Assembly (NCBI GenBank): GCA_900552545.1
Contig: USAL01000023.1
Location: 1-20,487, forward strand
DNA: 20,487 nucleotides
Direction: 5' to 3'
Source of the DNA: an uncultured Sutterella sp.
GTDB lineage: Bacteria; Pseudomonadota; Gammaproteobacteria; Burkholderiales; Burkholderiaceae_F
The translations under genes and the position numbers were made by a program. Of the stretch, positions 1 through 7,353 are shown piece by piece. How positions within the stretch are numbered: position 1 is the first letter of the stretch; every line of letters starts with the position of its first letter. The notes below the pieces were generated by a model, which did not search any database, had not been told where the DNA came from, and saw nothing but the letters and a program-made list of their open reading frames with translations.

Positions 1-83
1 GAAACCTCCTTTTGATACATGGCTTATAGCCGTATTCGTTTTGAGATTCAAAATTCCGCAACGATGACCTTAGTTCATAAAAC

Positions 84-521
84 CTACGATCGCTGAACAC
101 GCCATCCCAAGTAACGCTCCGCGAATTGCGCAGCAGTGAGTATCTCTGTAGCGCCAATATGTCTACGTTCGAGTAAGCCGGCGCGTTGGTCCCCTGTGAC
201 AAGACTGTTTGCAGAACCAGCCTCACAAATCGCGATCAAAAAATTGTCATCAGGGTCAAGCGCTTCTTCAGAAATCAGCGATCCGGGGCGAACAATCGTT
301 GCCAAGCTACGTATACGATTGATGAGCAGTCCTACCCGGTGTGCCTGCAGAAAAGGTTGCAGATGGGCATAACGCGAGACTCGCCGAATTTCTTCTAGCT
401 GATCCTCGGAAGTGAGAAGCTCAAAGTCTCCGGCGAGCCACGATTGAAGGATGAGATCGGGAGGATTGTGCGGCGAAATGAGCGCTGAAATCAGAACATT
501 TGTATCAAGAACGACTTTCAT
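84..521 (-). CDS. PIN-domain toxin of a toxin-antitoxin pair
   Basis: This 145-residue protein is a PIN-family ribonuclease, probably the toxin of a type II toxin-antitoxin module; such toxins cleave RNA with a Mg2+-dependent acidic site. The N-terminus MKVVLDTNVLISAL is the classic PIN strand with Asp6. Further likely acidic ligands are Glu43/Glu44, Asp92 in DPDDN and Asp111 in VTGDQ. The reading frame stays open much further upstream, but the PIN fold begins at this Met. The start also overlaps the end of the antitoxin gene by 17 bases, the usual coupled arrangement. Base composition is visibly more AT-rich than the housekeeping genes, which fits horizontal acquisition. The RNA target is unknown. 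Family assignment is confident; the toxin role is inferred from the pairing. Confidence 0.88.
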   Translation of the reverse strand: MKVVLDTNVLISALISPHNPPDLILQSWLAGDFELLTSEDQLEEIRRVSRYAHLQPFLQAHRVGLLINRIRSLATIVRPGSLISEEALDPDDNFLIAICEAGSANSLVTGDQRAGLLERRHIGATEILTAAQFAERYLGWRVQRS

Positions 522-786
522 CTCGATGATCCTTAGCCCAGGCAATTCCATCCGCGATAATCTTGTCAAGTTCATTCTGGGATAGCCCAGACGCACGTAC
601 CTTTTCCTTGGCTTCTCCCGTAAGCGAAGACATGATGTAGCGGGACACCGCCTTTTGGACCAAAGAAGAGAGAGCCCCTTTTTTACCTCCTTGAGACGCA
701 AGGTAAATGCGGGTTGCCTCATCAAAATCAGGTGGAACCGAAATGTTCCACTTAACATTTGCAATGCGAGCGGCAGACTGTGTCAT
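505..786 (-). CDS. Putative antitoxin partner of the PIN toxin
   Basis: This 93-residue protein lies immediately upstream of, and overlaps, the PIN toxin gene. The N-terminal part (about residues 12-50, with the ISVPP strand followed by two helices) has the size and pattern of a ribbon-helix-helix-like DNA-binding or dimerisation segment. The C-terminal part (about 55-93) is charged and helical and could wrap the toxin. The function follows from gene order and size; the RHH assignment is a pattern reading only. The start at 786 has AGGA about eight bases upstream on the minus strand. As in other modules, the antitoxin or the complex probably represses its own promoter. Confidence 0.75.
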   Translation of the reverse strand: MTQSAARIANVKWNISVPPDFDEATRIYLASQGGKKGALSSLVQKAVSRYIMSSLTGEAKEKVRASGLSQNELDKIIADGIAWAKDHRDESRS

Positions 787-833
787 GAGTATTCCTATAA
801 CTAGAAAGGATGATATGCGCCTATCCGTCTATG

Positions 834-839
834 ATTATA
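834..839 (-). promoter_or_regulatory. -10 hexamer for the toxin-antitoxin operon
   Basis: A perfect TATAAT reads on the minus strand about 50 bases upstream of the antitoxin start. The -35 match is poor at normal spacing, as expected of a promoter that uses a regulator or is tightly controlled. CTATAA (795-800) and TTATAG (835-840) form an inverted pair flanking the start region and could be operator halves. This is suggestive only. Confidence 0.4.
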
Positions 840-1062
840 GCCGCAAATGTGGTGCATCGGCGTCTTCAGCGGTCAATTTAAAGGACGCTTGACAGCATGA
901 TCGGAAGGTCTCCAAGACGATGTAAACAACGCCAAATCCGATCTTATCGAGCTTCAGAGGGTCACCAATAGGGGCACCAAAAATGCAGGTCCTGTAAGGT
1001 TTTGTACAGTTACAAAAGGTTCTGTTTAGTAATTTTGTAAGCGTGTTGCAAAACAGTCACAG
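840..1062. other. AT-richer intergenic stretch, no gene seen
   Basis: No credible coding region is present between the toxin-antitoxin promoter and the terminator behind tRNA-Ser. The stretch contains a 7-bp inverted repeat, TTTTGTA-CAGT-TACAAAA (1000-1017), with related TTTTGTAA words nearby, and on the minus strand a short direct repeat of TTGGTG-type words around 962-980. Its position directly 3' of a tRNA gene suggests the end of an integrated element, but no integrase or second att copy is visible in the window. Confidence 0.4.
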
Positions 1063-1102
1063 ATAAAGAAAAAGGCTTGAAGTTCTAGCGCTTCAAGCCT
1101 TT
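1063..1102 (-). terminator. Rho-independent terminator behind tRNA-Ser
   Basis: A 12-bp perfect stem (1071-1082 with 1091-1102, AAAGGCTTGAAG on either strand) has an 8-base loop. It is followed on the minus strand by the T-rich tail TTCTTTA. It lies about 60 bases downstream of the tRNA-Ser 3' end in the direction of tRNA transcription. The plus-strand side lacks a T run, so it acts on the minus strand. Confidence 0.85.
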
Positions 1103-1161
1103 GTTCTCCTGCAGTTTCAAGTGTTTATCACTAATAACAAAACCGCAGTTTTTGTAAGTTT

Positions 1162-1255
1162 TGGCGGAGAAGGAGGGATTCGAACCCTCGAGACCAGGTA
1201 TATTTGATCTGCGCCCTTAGCAGGGGCGTGCCTTCAGCCACTCGGCCACTTCTCC
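1162..1255 (-). tRNA. tRNA-Ser (anticodon GCU), CCA encoded
   Basis: The minus strand folds as a 94-base class II tRNA. The acceptor strands are GGAGAAG (1249-1255) and CTTCTCC (1166-1172), the discriminator is G, and CCA is encoded at 1162-1164. The anticodon stem CGCCC/GGGCG encloses the loop CTGCTAA with anticodon GCT at 1219-1221, so it reads AGC/AGU serine codons. The T-arm motif GGTTCGAATCC and a long variable arm, typical of tRNA-Ser, are present. Such genes are frequent integration targets, and the flank beyond its 3' end is AT-richer and carries a toxin-antitoxin module. Confidence 0.97.
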
Positions 1256-1311
1256 GGCGGCGTTACCAGCCTGTTCTTTCTCAAACAGGCACATCGCCGA
1301 CTGAGCTCCGC

Positions 1312-1340
1312 ATCTTACAGAAGCTTTCAAGAAAATGCAA
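1312..1340 (-). promoter_or_regulatory. Sigma70 promoter of tRNA-Ser
   Basis: On the minus strand TTGCAT (1335-1340) is followed after exactly 17 bases by TAAGAT (1312-1317), with a GC-rich discriminator after the -10 as is common for stable RNA promoters. The predicted start is about 50 bases before the tRNA. The short leader contains a 7-bp hairpin (GCCTGTT 1269-1275 with AACAGGC 1284-1290). Confidence 0.7.
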
Positions 1341-1390
1341 GACTCAAGCCCTTCGTGCAGAGGGGGTGGTCGAGCGCCGTGCACGGCGGG

Positions 1391-1879
1391 CTACTTCTCG
1401 ACGTTCAGGTACTGCTCGTCGGTCACGGGTTCAAGCCATTCAACGTTCTTGCCCTGCGGGTTGGAGCCGGTGATCGTCATCTGCACCATGCGCTGATCGG
1501 GTGCCGCACCGTGGAAGTGCTTCACGCCCTTGGGGCAGACCACGACGTCGCCCTTCTTGAGAACGCTCACCTTTTCACCATAGACGCCCGAGCGGCCTTC
1601 GCCCACGACGATGATGAGCACCTGTCCGGTCGGGTGGGTGTGCCAGAAGGAGCGTGCGCCGGCTTCGAAGATTACGTAGGCGCTTGAGACGGGCATGCCC
1701 GGAAGCTCGGAGGAAAGAGCCTGGACGGAAACCTTGCCGGTGAAGACCTTGTTGCCGCCGTCGACGGCGGGCATTTGCGCGGCGCGCTTGACGAGCTGGG
1801 TGTCGACGGGGACTTCGGCGGCCATCACGCCGGCGGCAAGTCCAAGGCCAAGCAGAGCAATGAGCGGGGTCTTGATCAT
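1391..1879 (-). CDS. Secreted cupin-domain protein
   Basis: This is a 162-residue single-domain cupin. The start at 1879 was chosen over an upstream in-frame Met because AGGAG lies eight bases before it and because it gives a clean signal peptide: Met-Ile-Lys, a hydrophobic core, then cleavage near Ala20/Ala21 (VMAAE). The mature protein should be periplasmic. The metal site is visible as HTHPTGQ (His80, His82, Gln86) plus His121/His123 in KHFHG. This arrangement is shared with the small Mn-binding cupins related to bacterial hydroxynitrile lyases and carboxymuconolactone-decarboxylase-associated cupins, many of unknown substrate. It is transcribed alone, away from its neighbours. The fold is confident; the substrate is not known. 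Confidence 0.9.
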   Translation of the reverse strand: MIKTPLIALLGLGLAAGVMAAEVPVDTQLVKRAAQMPAVDGGNKVFTGKVSVQALSSELPGMPVSSAYVIFEAGARSFWHTHPTGQVLIIVVGEGRSGVYGEKVSVLKKGDVVVCPKGVKHFHGAAPDQRMVQMTITGSNPQGKNVEWLEPVTDEQYLNVEK

Positions 1880-1906
1880 GGTGGGGCTCCTTTTAAAGCG
1901 GTCGTA

Positions 1907-1988
1907 CACGAACGTCGTGCACAAGGGGGGCTGTCGTTTGTTCGTGCGGCACGATCCCTGCGGGCGCTGCAGGCCTGCGCGTGCCGCA
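1907..1988. repeat. Two inverted repeats in the cupin upstream region
   Basis: CACGA-ACG-TCGTG (1907-1919) sits about 30 bases upstream of the cupin start and could be an operator half-site pair. Further upstream, TGCGGCACG (1945-1953) pairs perfectly with CGTGCCGCA (1980-1988) around a GC-rich centre that can itself pair (CTGC/GCAG). Neither is followed by a T run, so they are more likely leader structures or protein sites than terminators. No clear sigma70 promoter for the cupin could be fixed in 1880-2100. Confidence 0.45.
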
Positions 1989-2103
1989 TGTCGGTGGTTT
2001 TATTGTCGGGGGTTTGGCCGCACCATGTCCAATACTTATTTGCGATCGATCTTGATGCGCGGGGTGCATGAACGCCGGGCCGGTCAATCGATGCGCCGGG
2101 ACA

Positions 2104-2143
2104 ATAAAAAGCCGGGCGGCAGATCAGCGATCCGTCGTCCGGC
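2104..2143 (-). terminator. Rho-independent terminator of the amidohydrolase gene
   Basis: Bases 2111-2120 pair with 2134-2143 (GCCGG/CCGGC core extended by GC and GU pairs, 13-base loop). On the minus strand the stem is followed by TTTTTATTG. It lies about 45 bases beyond the amidohydrolase stop codon. A second hairpin, TCAAAGCGG-CTG-CCGCTTTGA (2154-2174), sits between the stop codon and this terminator and lacks a T run. Confidence 0.75.
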
Positions 2144-2188
2144 CTGCGGTGTTTCAAAGCGGCTGCCGCTTTGAGCGCTCTATAAATG

Positions 2189-3604
2189 TCACAGGTGGAT
2201 GCGTTCAGGCTCGGGCGTCGAGAAATCCACCGGGATCGTTGCAAACCCGAGCTCGCCAAGGTGCTCGACGCCTGCGGTCGTCGTGATGAAGGTCGCGCTG
2301 CTGCCCGTGATCTCGCCCTGTTTCATCACGGTCTTGCCGGCCACGATCGTTTCGACCGCCTTCTGGCGCTCGAGATCAAAGAGCGTGATGTCGGCGGCCG
2401 CCCCGGGGGTGAGGTGTCCGCGGTCGGCTAGCCGCAGGTGGCGCGCCGGATTGACCGAGGTCTTCAAAACGAATTCAGGCAACGTCAGGGCGCCGAACTT
2501 CACAAGCGAGAGTCCCACGGCAATCGTCACGTTTCGCGGGATGCAGCCGCCGTCGGTGGAGATGGCGTCGACCACGAAGCTGCCGTCGGGACGCTTGGCC
2601 TGCGCGAGCACAAAGCGCGAGTAGGCCGGGTTGACCGGGAAGGAACCTGCCGTCGCCGTGCCCGCGGCCTGCCAGTAGGCAAGCGCCTCGTCGCCTTCGA
2701 TCAATTCCGAGACAAAGCCCGTGTCCTTCACGACGAAGAGCTGATGATTGCGGATGGCTTGAACGATGCCGTCATAGGTGGTCGGGCAGTTGAAGCTCTC
2801 AAGGCACGTGCGGGTGACGTGATCAATCACTTCGCCCTTGTGGTCGGGCCCGTCGCAGGTGAGAATCGTGCCGTTCATGGGCGAGACATAGCTCTCGCAC
2901 CAGATGTTGGGGTTTTCGGTGAGAAGCTCGATGGCGCGCGCGGTTTCGGCTTCGACGCTCTTGACGCGGCCGCGGCAGTAGGCGTTGATGTGCGCAAGGT
3001 GCAGGCGCTTGCCCTTGACGGTTTCAATCACTTCCTCCATGCCCTTGAGGTTGGAGCCCGCCGTAAGCGACCCGGCGTGCCAGGCGACGTAGGCGTTTTG
3101 CTCGTTGCAGGAGTCGACGACGTCGCGGCACACGGAAAGTGCAAGCGGCCAGTGCCCGCCCATGATCTTGAGGCCGAGCGCGCCCTTTTTCACGGCGCTC
3201 TCGACGGCGGTCTCAATCTGGCTCTTCGTGGGTTCGGCCGTGCCGAACTCCTCCTTGGGGGAAAAGCCCGAGAGCATGGCGACGTTGATGCCGGCGCCCT
3301 TTTGCTTGATGTGATTGAGGATGTCGTCGACGGGGCCCGCCATGTCAAGGCACGTCGTGACGCCTGCAAGAGCGGCCATGCGGCTGCCGTAGGGCGAGCC
3401 GAACATCGTTCCAAGATGCAGGTGCGGATCGATGAGGCCGGGCATGAGCACAAGGCCCGTGCAGTCCTCTTCCTCTGCAGCCGCTTCCTGGATCTGAGGG
3501 GCGACGGCGGCGATGCGCCCGTTGGAGACGGCAACGTCGGCCGTGCCGTCGATGTGATTCAAGGGATCGACGACGTGCGCGTGACGAAGAATGCGGTCAT
3601 ACAT
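2189..3604 (-). CDS. Amidohydrolase-superfamily metal-dependent hydrolase
   Basis: This 471-residue protein of the dihydroorotase/hydantoinase-like branch hydrolyses a cyclic or acyl amide of unknown identity. All binuclear-site residues appear: His61 and His63 in the HLHLG motif after strand 1, Lys146 (the likely carboxylated bridging lysine, in GLKIMGG), His176 (WHAGS), His205 (LAHINAY) and Asp351 (STDGG). The C-terminal AADITLFD...VAGKTVMKQG segment is the usual small beta domain. The start at 3604 has a strong GGGAGGAT about nine bases upstream; longer in-frame starts would add a low-complexity non-homologous tail. It is monocistronic with its own terminator, so no pathway partner is indicated. 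It is probably cytoplasmic. Substrate class is uncertain (deacetylase, D-aminoacylase or hydantoinase-like). Confidence 0.88.
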   Translation of the reverse strand: MYDRILRHAHVVDPLNHIDGTADVAVSNGRIAAVAPQIQEAAAEEEDCTGLVLMPGLIDPHLHLGTMFGSPYGSRMAALAGVTTCLDMAGPVDDILNHIKQKGAGINVAMLSGFSPKEEFGTAEPTKSQIETAVESAVKKGALGLKIMGGHWPLALSVCRDVVDSCNEQNAYVAWHAGSLTAGSNLKGMEEVIETVKGKRLHLAHINAYCRGRVKSVEAETARAIELLTENPNIWCESYVSPMNGTILTCDGPDHKGEVIDHVTRTCLESFNCPTTYDGIVQAIRNHQLFVVKDTGFVSELIEGDEALAYWQAAGTATAGSFPVNPAYSRFVLAQAKRPDGSFVVDAISTDGGCIPRNVTIAVGLSLVKFGALTLPEFVLKTSVNPARHLRLADRGHLTPGAAADITLFDLERQKAVETIVAGKTVMKQGEITGSSATFITTTAGVEHLGELGFATIPVDFSTPEPERIHL

Positions 3605-4045
3605 GTTGGTTATCCTCCCGTGTTTGACTGCCGTGCGTTCCCGGTGCCTGAAGGTCGGGCCCTGCGGGCGCATCCCGGACGCGGCCGGCATCATTTTTGT
3701 TGCGACTGAAGTGTCCTCGGCAGGAAAGACGCCCGAAGGCGCGCGCGGCGCCCGGGCTCTTGCACCAGGGGGCAACGCGCTCATTATATCGAAGTTGGAG
3801 GGCGGGCCTTGAAAACGCGTTGCAAGACGGGCTCAGACAAACAAAGTAGCCGTAAAGATCCCCCCGGGGCCTGCGTGCCGGGAAGGCGTGTGAGGCTCGG
3901 CTTTATCTTTACTGGGAGCGGGCGCTTGCGATTCGTCGGAAGAAATGGCAGAAGGGAAATGGCTGAAGAGACGTCGGAAGGCGCGCCGAAAAGATCTGTT
4001 TGAGAGCTCGTTTAAATCGGCCGGGGCCGTTGAAACGGCTAGGTA
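3605..4045. other. Divergent intergenic region between amidohydrolase and rpsU
   Basis: No gene is credible here. On the minus side a TATAAT (3783-3788) with a weak -35 is the best promoter candidate for the amidohydrolase and would leave a GC-rich leader of about 170 bases. I could not match that leader to a known riboswitch. On the plus side the palindrome GCCGTT-GA-AACGGC (4026-4039) lies just upstream of the rpsU -35 and could be a regulator site. Confidence 0.45.
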
Positions 4046-4074
4046 TTTACTTCGCGGGCGAATTGTGCAACAAT
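4046..4074 (+). promoter_or_regulatory. Candidate rpsU promoter
   Basis: TTTACT (4046-4051), a 17-base spacer and AACAAT (4069-4074) form a sigma70-like promoter upstream of rpsU, giving a leader of about 100 bases. In that leader GGGTG/CACCC (4103-4107 with 4112-4116) and ACCC/GGGT (4113-4116 with 4120-4123) share bases, so only one of the two small hairpins can form at a time. Confidence 0.5.
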
Positions 4075-4179
4075 GCGGTTTCGCAATTTTTTCTGCGTTC
4101 AGGGGTGACTGCACCCTTAGGGTAGGGGGCACGACCTGACGCTTTCAACTACTCACCAATTAGGATTAGGTGCTTATCA

Positions 4180-4392
4180 ATGCCCACCATTCGCGTTAAG
4201 GAAAACGAACCGTTTGAGGTCGCTCTGCGTCGCTTCAAGCGCACCATCGAGAAGTCTGGCCTGCTCACCGAGCTGCGTGCTCGTGAGTTCTACGAAAAGC
4301 CCACGGCTGAACGTAAGCGCAAGAAGGCTGCCGCCATTAAGCGTCACTACAAGCGTCTTCGCAGCATGATGCTGCCCAAGAAGCTCTACTAA
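4180..4392 (+). CDS. rpsU: 30S ribosomal protein S21
   Basis: This 70-residue, strongly basic protein of the small ribosomal subunit acts in translation initiation near the platform and anti-Shine-Dalgarno region. The sequence MPTIRVKENEPFEVALRRFKR at the N-terminus, the Tyr-Glu-Lys-Pro segment, the KRKKAAAIKR basic helix and the terminal KKLY are diagnostic, and the length is normal. It is the first gene of the macromolecular synthesis cluster (rpsU, yqeY, dnaG, rpoD). A strong terminator lies directly behind it, so S21 can be made in large excess over the primase and sigma factor, as in the classical E. coli operon. Confidence 0.98.
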   Translation: MPTIRVKENEPFEVALRRFKRTIEKSGLLTELRAREFYEKPTAERKRKKAAAIKRHYKRLRSMMLPKKLY

Positions 4393-4439
4393 TCGGAGCT
4401 CTGGTAGGCTCGAAATAAGCCAGCTTGATAAGCCAAAAG

Positions 4440-4477
4440 GCGGCCGACCTCCAAAAAGTGGTCTCGGTCGCTTTTTT
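4440..4477 (+). terminator. Terminator between rpsU and yqeY
   Basis: GCGGCCGA (4440-4447) pairs with TCGGTCGC (4464-4471, one GU pair) and is followed by TTTTTT (4472-4477). It ends only 17 bases before the yqeY start, so expression of yqeY and the downstream genes depends on read-through here unless another promoter lies between. This is the expected device for setting a high rpsU to dnaG ratio. Confidence 0.85.
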
Positions 4478-4494
4478 CTTGAGAGATTTTTCAG

Positions 4495-4941
4495 ATGACC
4501 ATCAAAGCACAAGTTATGCAAGACATGAAGACGGCGATGAAGGCCCATGAGACCGCCCGTCTTTCCGCGTTGCGCCTGCTTCTGGCTGCGATCAAGCAGC
4601 GTGAGGTCGATGACCGCGCCGAGGCCACCGATGAACTGGTGACCGGCGTGATCTCCAAGCTCATCAAGCAGCGCCATGATTCCGTCAAGCAGTACCACGA
4701 CGCCGGCCGTGACGATCTCGCCCAGAAGGAACAGTTCGAGATCGACGTTCTTTCCGTTTATCTGCCCAAGCAGATGAGCGACGAGGAGATCGCGGCCGTC
4801 GTGAAGGATGCGATTGCGCAGACGGGCGCCGTCGGCATGGCCGGCATGGGCAAGGTCATGGGCGTTGTCAAGGCCAAGTGCACCGGCAAGGCCGACATGG
4901 GCCGCGTCTCGGCCATCGTCAAAGCACAGCTCACGGCGTAA
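4495..4941 (+). CDS. yqeY: GatB/YqeY domain-containing protein
   Basis: This 148-residue protein of the YqeY family is related to the tail domain of GatB, the tRNA-dependent amidotransferase subunit. Its own role is not settled, but a tRNA-binding or tRNA-quality function is usually assumed. Visible hallmarks are the N-terminal helical ARLSALRLLLAAIKQREVD, the mid-protein YLPKQMSDEEI and the C-terminal MGKVMGVVKAKCTGKADMGR loop, all strongly conserved in the family. Length is normal. Its place between rpsU and dnaG is the common arrangement in proteobacteria. The Shine-Dalgarno is weak (GAGAG only). Confidence 0.93.
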   Translation: MTIKAQVMQDMKTAMKAHETARLSALRLLLAAIKQREVDDRAEATDELVTGVISKLIKQRHDSVKQYHDAGRDDLAQKEQFEIDVLSVYLPKQMSDEEIAAVVKDAIAQTGAVGMAGMGKVMGVVKAKCTGKADMGRVSAIVKAQLTA

Positions 4942-5291
4942 GCCAAGGCCTTTCACTCTTATTCGAGTCCGTTCAACACCGGCACGTTTCCCAAAAGAGG
5001 GGAATTCCGGTCAACCTTTTTCCTGATGCTCGACTTTCGGCATGCCGACGAGCGACAAGCTCCCCCTTTGCGGTTGAGCCTGTTTCCGGCTGCCCCGTCG
5101 GAGGTGATTTTTGATAAGCGCTTCGGGTGACGCGCATCCGAAGCAACAGTACGCGGGGGCCCTACGGCCCCCGTCGTCGTTATGGGGCCCTGCCGAGAGC
5201 CTTGTTTTTTCATCGGCCACCCGTATCGGCTATTGTGTCGGTTTGATTGCCGACTCCCTAAACCCATCTTTTTCGCGCCCATCGTTCGAGC
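4942..5291 (+). other. yqeY-dnaG intergenic region with two hairpins
   Basis: This gap of 350 bases has no credible gene. GCTTCGG (5120-5126) pairs with CCGAAGC (5138-5144), and directly after it CGGGGGCC (5154-5161) pairs with GGCCCCCG (5166-5173) around a CTAC loop. Neither has an adjacent T run; a T6 run occurs 32 bases further on (5205-5210). A weak promoter-like pair (TTGTTT 5202-5207, TATCGG 5224-5229) could serve dnaG. The structures may be RNA processing or attenuation sites, but this cannot be decided by eye. Confidence 0.4.
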
Positions 5292-7265
5292 ATGATCCCC
5301 GAGAGCTTCATCCAGGAACTGCTAAGCCGCATCGACATCGTTGAAGTCATCAACAAGGTCGTGCCGCTCAAGCGCACCGGCAAGAACTACATGGCCTGCT
5401 GCCCGTTTCATCGGGAGAAGACGCCCTCGTTTTCGGTGAGTCCCCAGAAGCAGTTCTTCAAGTGCTTCGGCTGCGGCGCCTCGGGCAGCGTCATCGGCTT
5501 CGTCATGAAGTACGAGGGATTAGGCTACGTGGAGGCCGTAAGAAAGCTCGCCGAATCGGTCGGCATGACCGTGCCCGAGGATCCTCGCGGGCAGGAGCGT
5601 CGCGCCCGTGCGAGGACGCTTTCGGACGACATGAAGGAGGCGGCCGACTTCTACACGCAGTGCTTGAAGAACAACGCCCGCGCGATCGACTACCTCAAGA
5701 TGCGCGCGATCACGGGCGAGACCGCTGCGCGCTTTGCGCTGGGTTATTCGCCCGAGGGCTGGCAGAACCTCAAGGACGTCTTCGGCAGCCACTACGAGAG
5801 CAAGGAACTTGAAGACGAGGGGTGCGGCCTCGTGATCCGCAACGAAAACGGCCGCCGCTACGACCGCTTCCGCGGCCGCATCATGTTTCCGATCCGCAAT
5901 CCGCGCGGGCAGGTGATCGCCTTCGGCGCGCGAACGATGAACGGCGACGCGCACCCCAAGTACCTCAACAGCCCCGAGACCGCGATCTACCGCAAGGGCC
6001 ACGAGATCTACGGGCTCTACGAAGCCAACCGCGCGATACGCGACAAGGGCCGCACGATCGTCTGCGAGGGCTACATGGACGTGATCCAGCTCTCACAGGC
6101 AGGCTTTCCCGAGTCCTGTGCGGCGTTGGGCACGGCCGTGACGGCCGATCACGTCCGAAAACTCCTGCGGATGGTGAAGAAAATCTATTTCTGCTTTGAC
6201 GGTGACGAGGCTGGTCAGCATGCGCTTCGCCGCGCGATGGAAGCGTCGCTCCCCGCGGTGGGCGACGAGCACGAGATTCGTTTCGTGGTGCTCCCGCCCG
6301 AGCACGACCCCGACAGCCTCATCAAGGCCCAGGGCGCGCAGGCCTTTGAAGACGAGCTTGAAAAGAGCCTCACGCTCACGCAGTTCTTTGTGAAGACCCT
6401 CACCGCAGGCAAGGACCTCTATACGGCCGAGGGCCGAAGCCAGTTTCTCGCCGAAAGCAAGCCCTTGATCGTCTCGATGAGCGCCGCGCCGTTTCTGCGC
6501 GAGCAGTTGGTGGGCGAGCTTGCCATGCACGCGCGCATGAATCCCGACGAGCTGCAGCGCGCCTTCGGCATCGCGCACAGAACGCCCGCCGCGGCCGCGG
6601 CAAGCGCCCTGGCGCAGACGCAGTCGGCGGTCCCCGGGCGGTTTTCCTCGTGGGGCGCAGGGCGCCGCTATGGCGGCAATTACGGTCGAAATTACGGCAA
6701 CGCTCGCTTCGGTCGGCCGCAGGTTCGCATCGACCCGATTGAGGCAAGCGACATGCGCGAGCGCATGCTGCAGAACTTTCTCAACTACCCGGTGCTTGCC
6801 GGCGAGTTTTCCGCGCAGATCGAAGACGAATTCATTGGAAACGAGGATCCCGTCGCACGCGAGATTTTGGAAGTCTGGCGCGCCGTCAGCGCGGGCGACG
6901 TTCCCGTCGAGCACCCGCAGGTGCTCATGGAGCGCCTTGCGGGAAGCCCCAACATCGCGCACTACGGCGAGCTTCTCGCCAACGAGCTCATCATCCAGAC
7001 CCCGATTGCGGCGGCCCGAAGCGAGTTGGAGATGGCCTTTGACCGGTTGGAGCTTCAGCGCGTCACGCGCGAGTTGACCGAGGCGGTCTCAAGCGCCCGC
7101 CCCAACATCGAGCTGGTGAGAACCTTGAGCGAGCTTCAGAAGAAGCTGCGCGAGCGCATCGCTCAGGCCAAGCAGGAGCAGGCGCTTTCGGGCTATGCGG
7201 GCGATGAGGGCGAAGGCGAGGCAGCTGAAGCTGGCGAGCCCGGCGGCAATCACGGCGCCGCATAA
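5292..7265 (+). CDS. dnaG: DNA primase
   Basis: The 657-residue primase makes RNA primers at the replication fork with the DnaB helicase. Domains in order are: a CHC2 zinc-binding domain (Cys37, His40, Cys58, Cys61 in CPFH and CFGC), the RNA polymerase core with TOPRIM (Glu259 in CEGYMD, Asp303 and Asp305 in FDGDEAG), and a C-terminal helicase-binding domain (about 485-630). The E. coli enzyme is somewhat shorter (581 residues). The extra length is a flexible linker (about 432-480) rich in Ala then Gly/Asn/Tyr/Arg (YGGNYGRNYG), plus an acidic Gly/Glu/Ala tail after residue 635. The start at 5292 is the first Met of the conserved MIPESFIQELL motif; its ribosome site is weak. All catalytic residues look intact. 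Confidence 0.98.
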   Translation: MIPESFIQELLSRIDIVEVINKVVPLKRTGKNYMACCPFHREKTPSFSVSPQKQFFKCFGCGASGSVIGFVMKYEGLGYVEAVRKLAESVGMTVPEDPRGQERRARARTLSDDMKEAADFYTQCLKNNARAIDYLKMRAITGETAARFALGYSPEGWQNLKDVFGSHYESKELEDEGCGLVIRNENGRRYDRFRGRIMFPIRNPRGQVIAFGARTMNGDAHPKYLNSPETAIYRKGHEIYGLYEANRAIRDKGRTIVCEGYMDVIQLSQAGFPESCAALGTAVTADHVRKLLRMVKKIYFCFDGDEAGQHALRRAMEASLPAVGDEHEIRFVVLPPEHDPDSLIKAQGAQAFEDELEKSLTLTQFFVKTLTAGKDLYTAEGRSQFLAESKPLIVSMSAAPFLREQLVGELAMHARMNPDELQRAFGIAHRTPAAAAASALAQTQSAVPGRFSSWGAGRRYGGNYGRNYGNARFGRPQVRIDPIEASDMRERMLQNFLNYPVLAGEFSAQIEDEFIGNEDPVAREILEVWRAVSAGDVPVEHPQVLMERLAGSPNIAHYGELLANELIIQTPIAAARSELEMAFDRLELQRVTRELTEAVSSARPNIELVRTLSELQKKLRERIAQAKQEQALSGYAGDEGEGEAAEAGEPGGNHGAA

Positions 7266-7353
7266 ACGTACCGCATCAAGGTGCGGCATTGAGGGCATCT
7301 GCGCCGCAGCCTCTGCGAGGTGGACGTCGAAACTTTTTAGCGCTTGCAAAGGC

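Noticed and set aside
2438..3709. 423-codon plus-strand frame opposite the amidohydrolase
   Set aside because: Shadow of the well-supported minus-strand gene, with no motif of its own.
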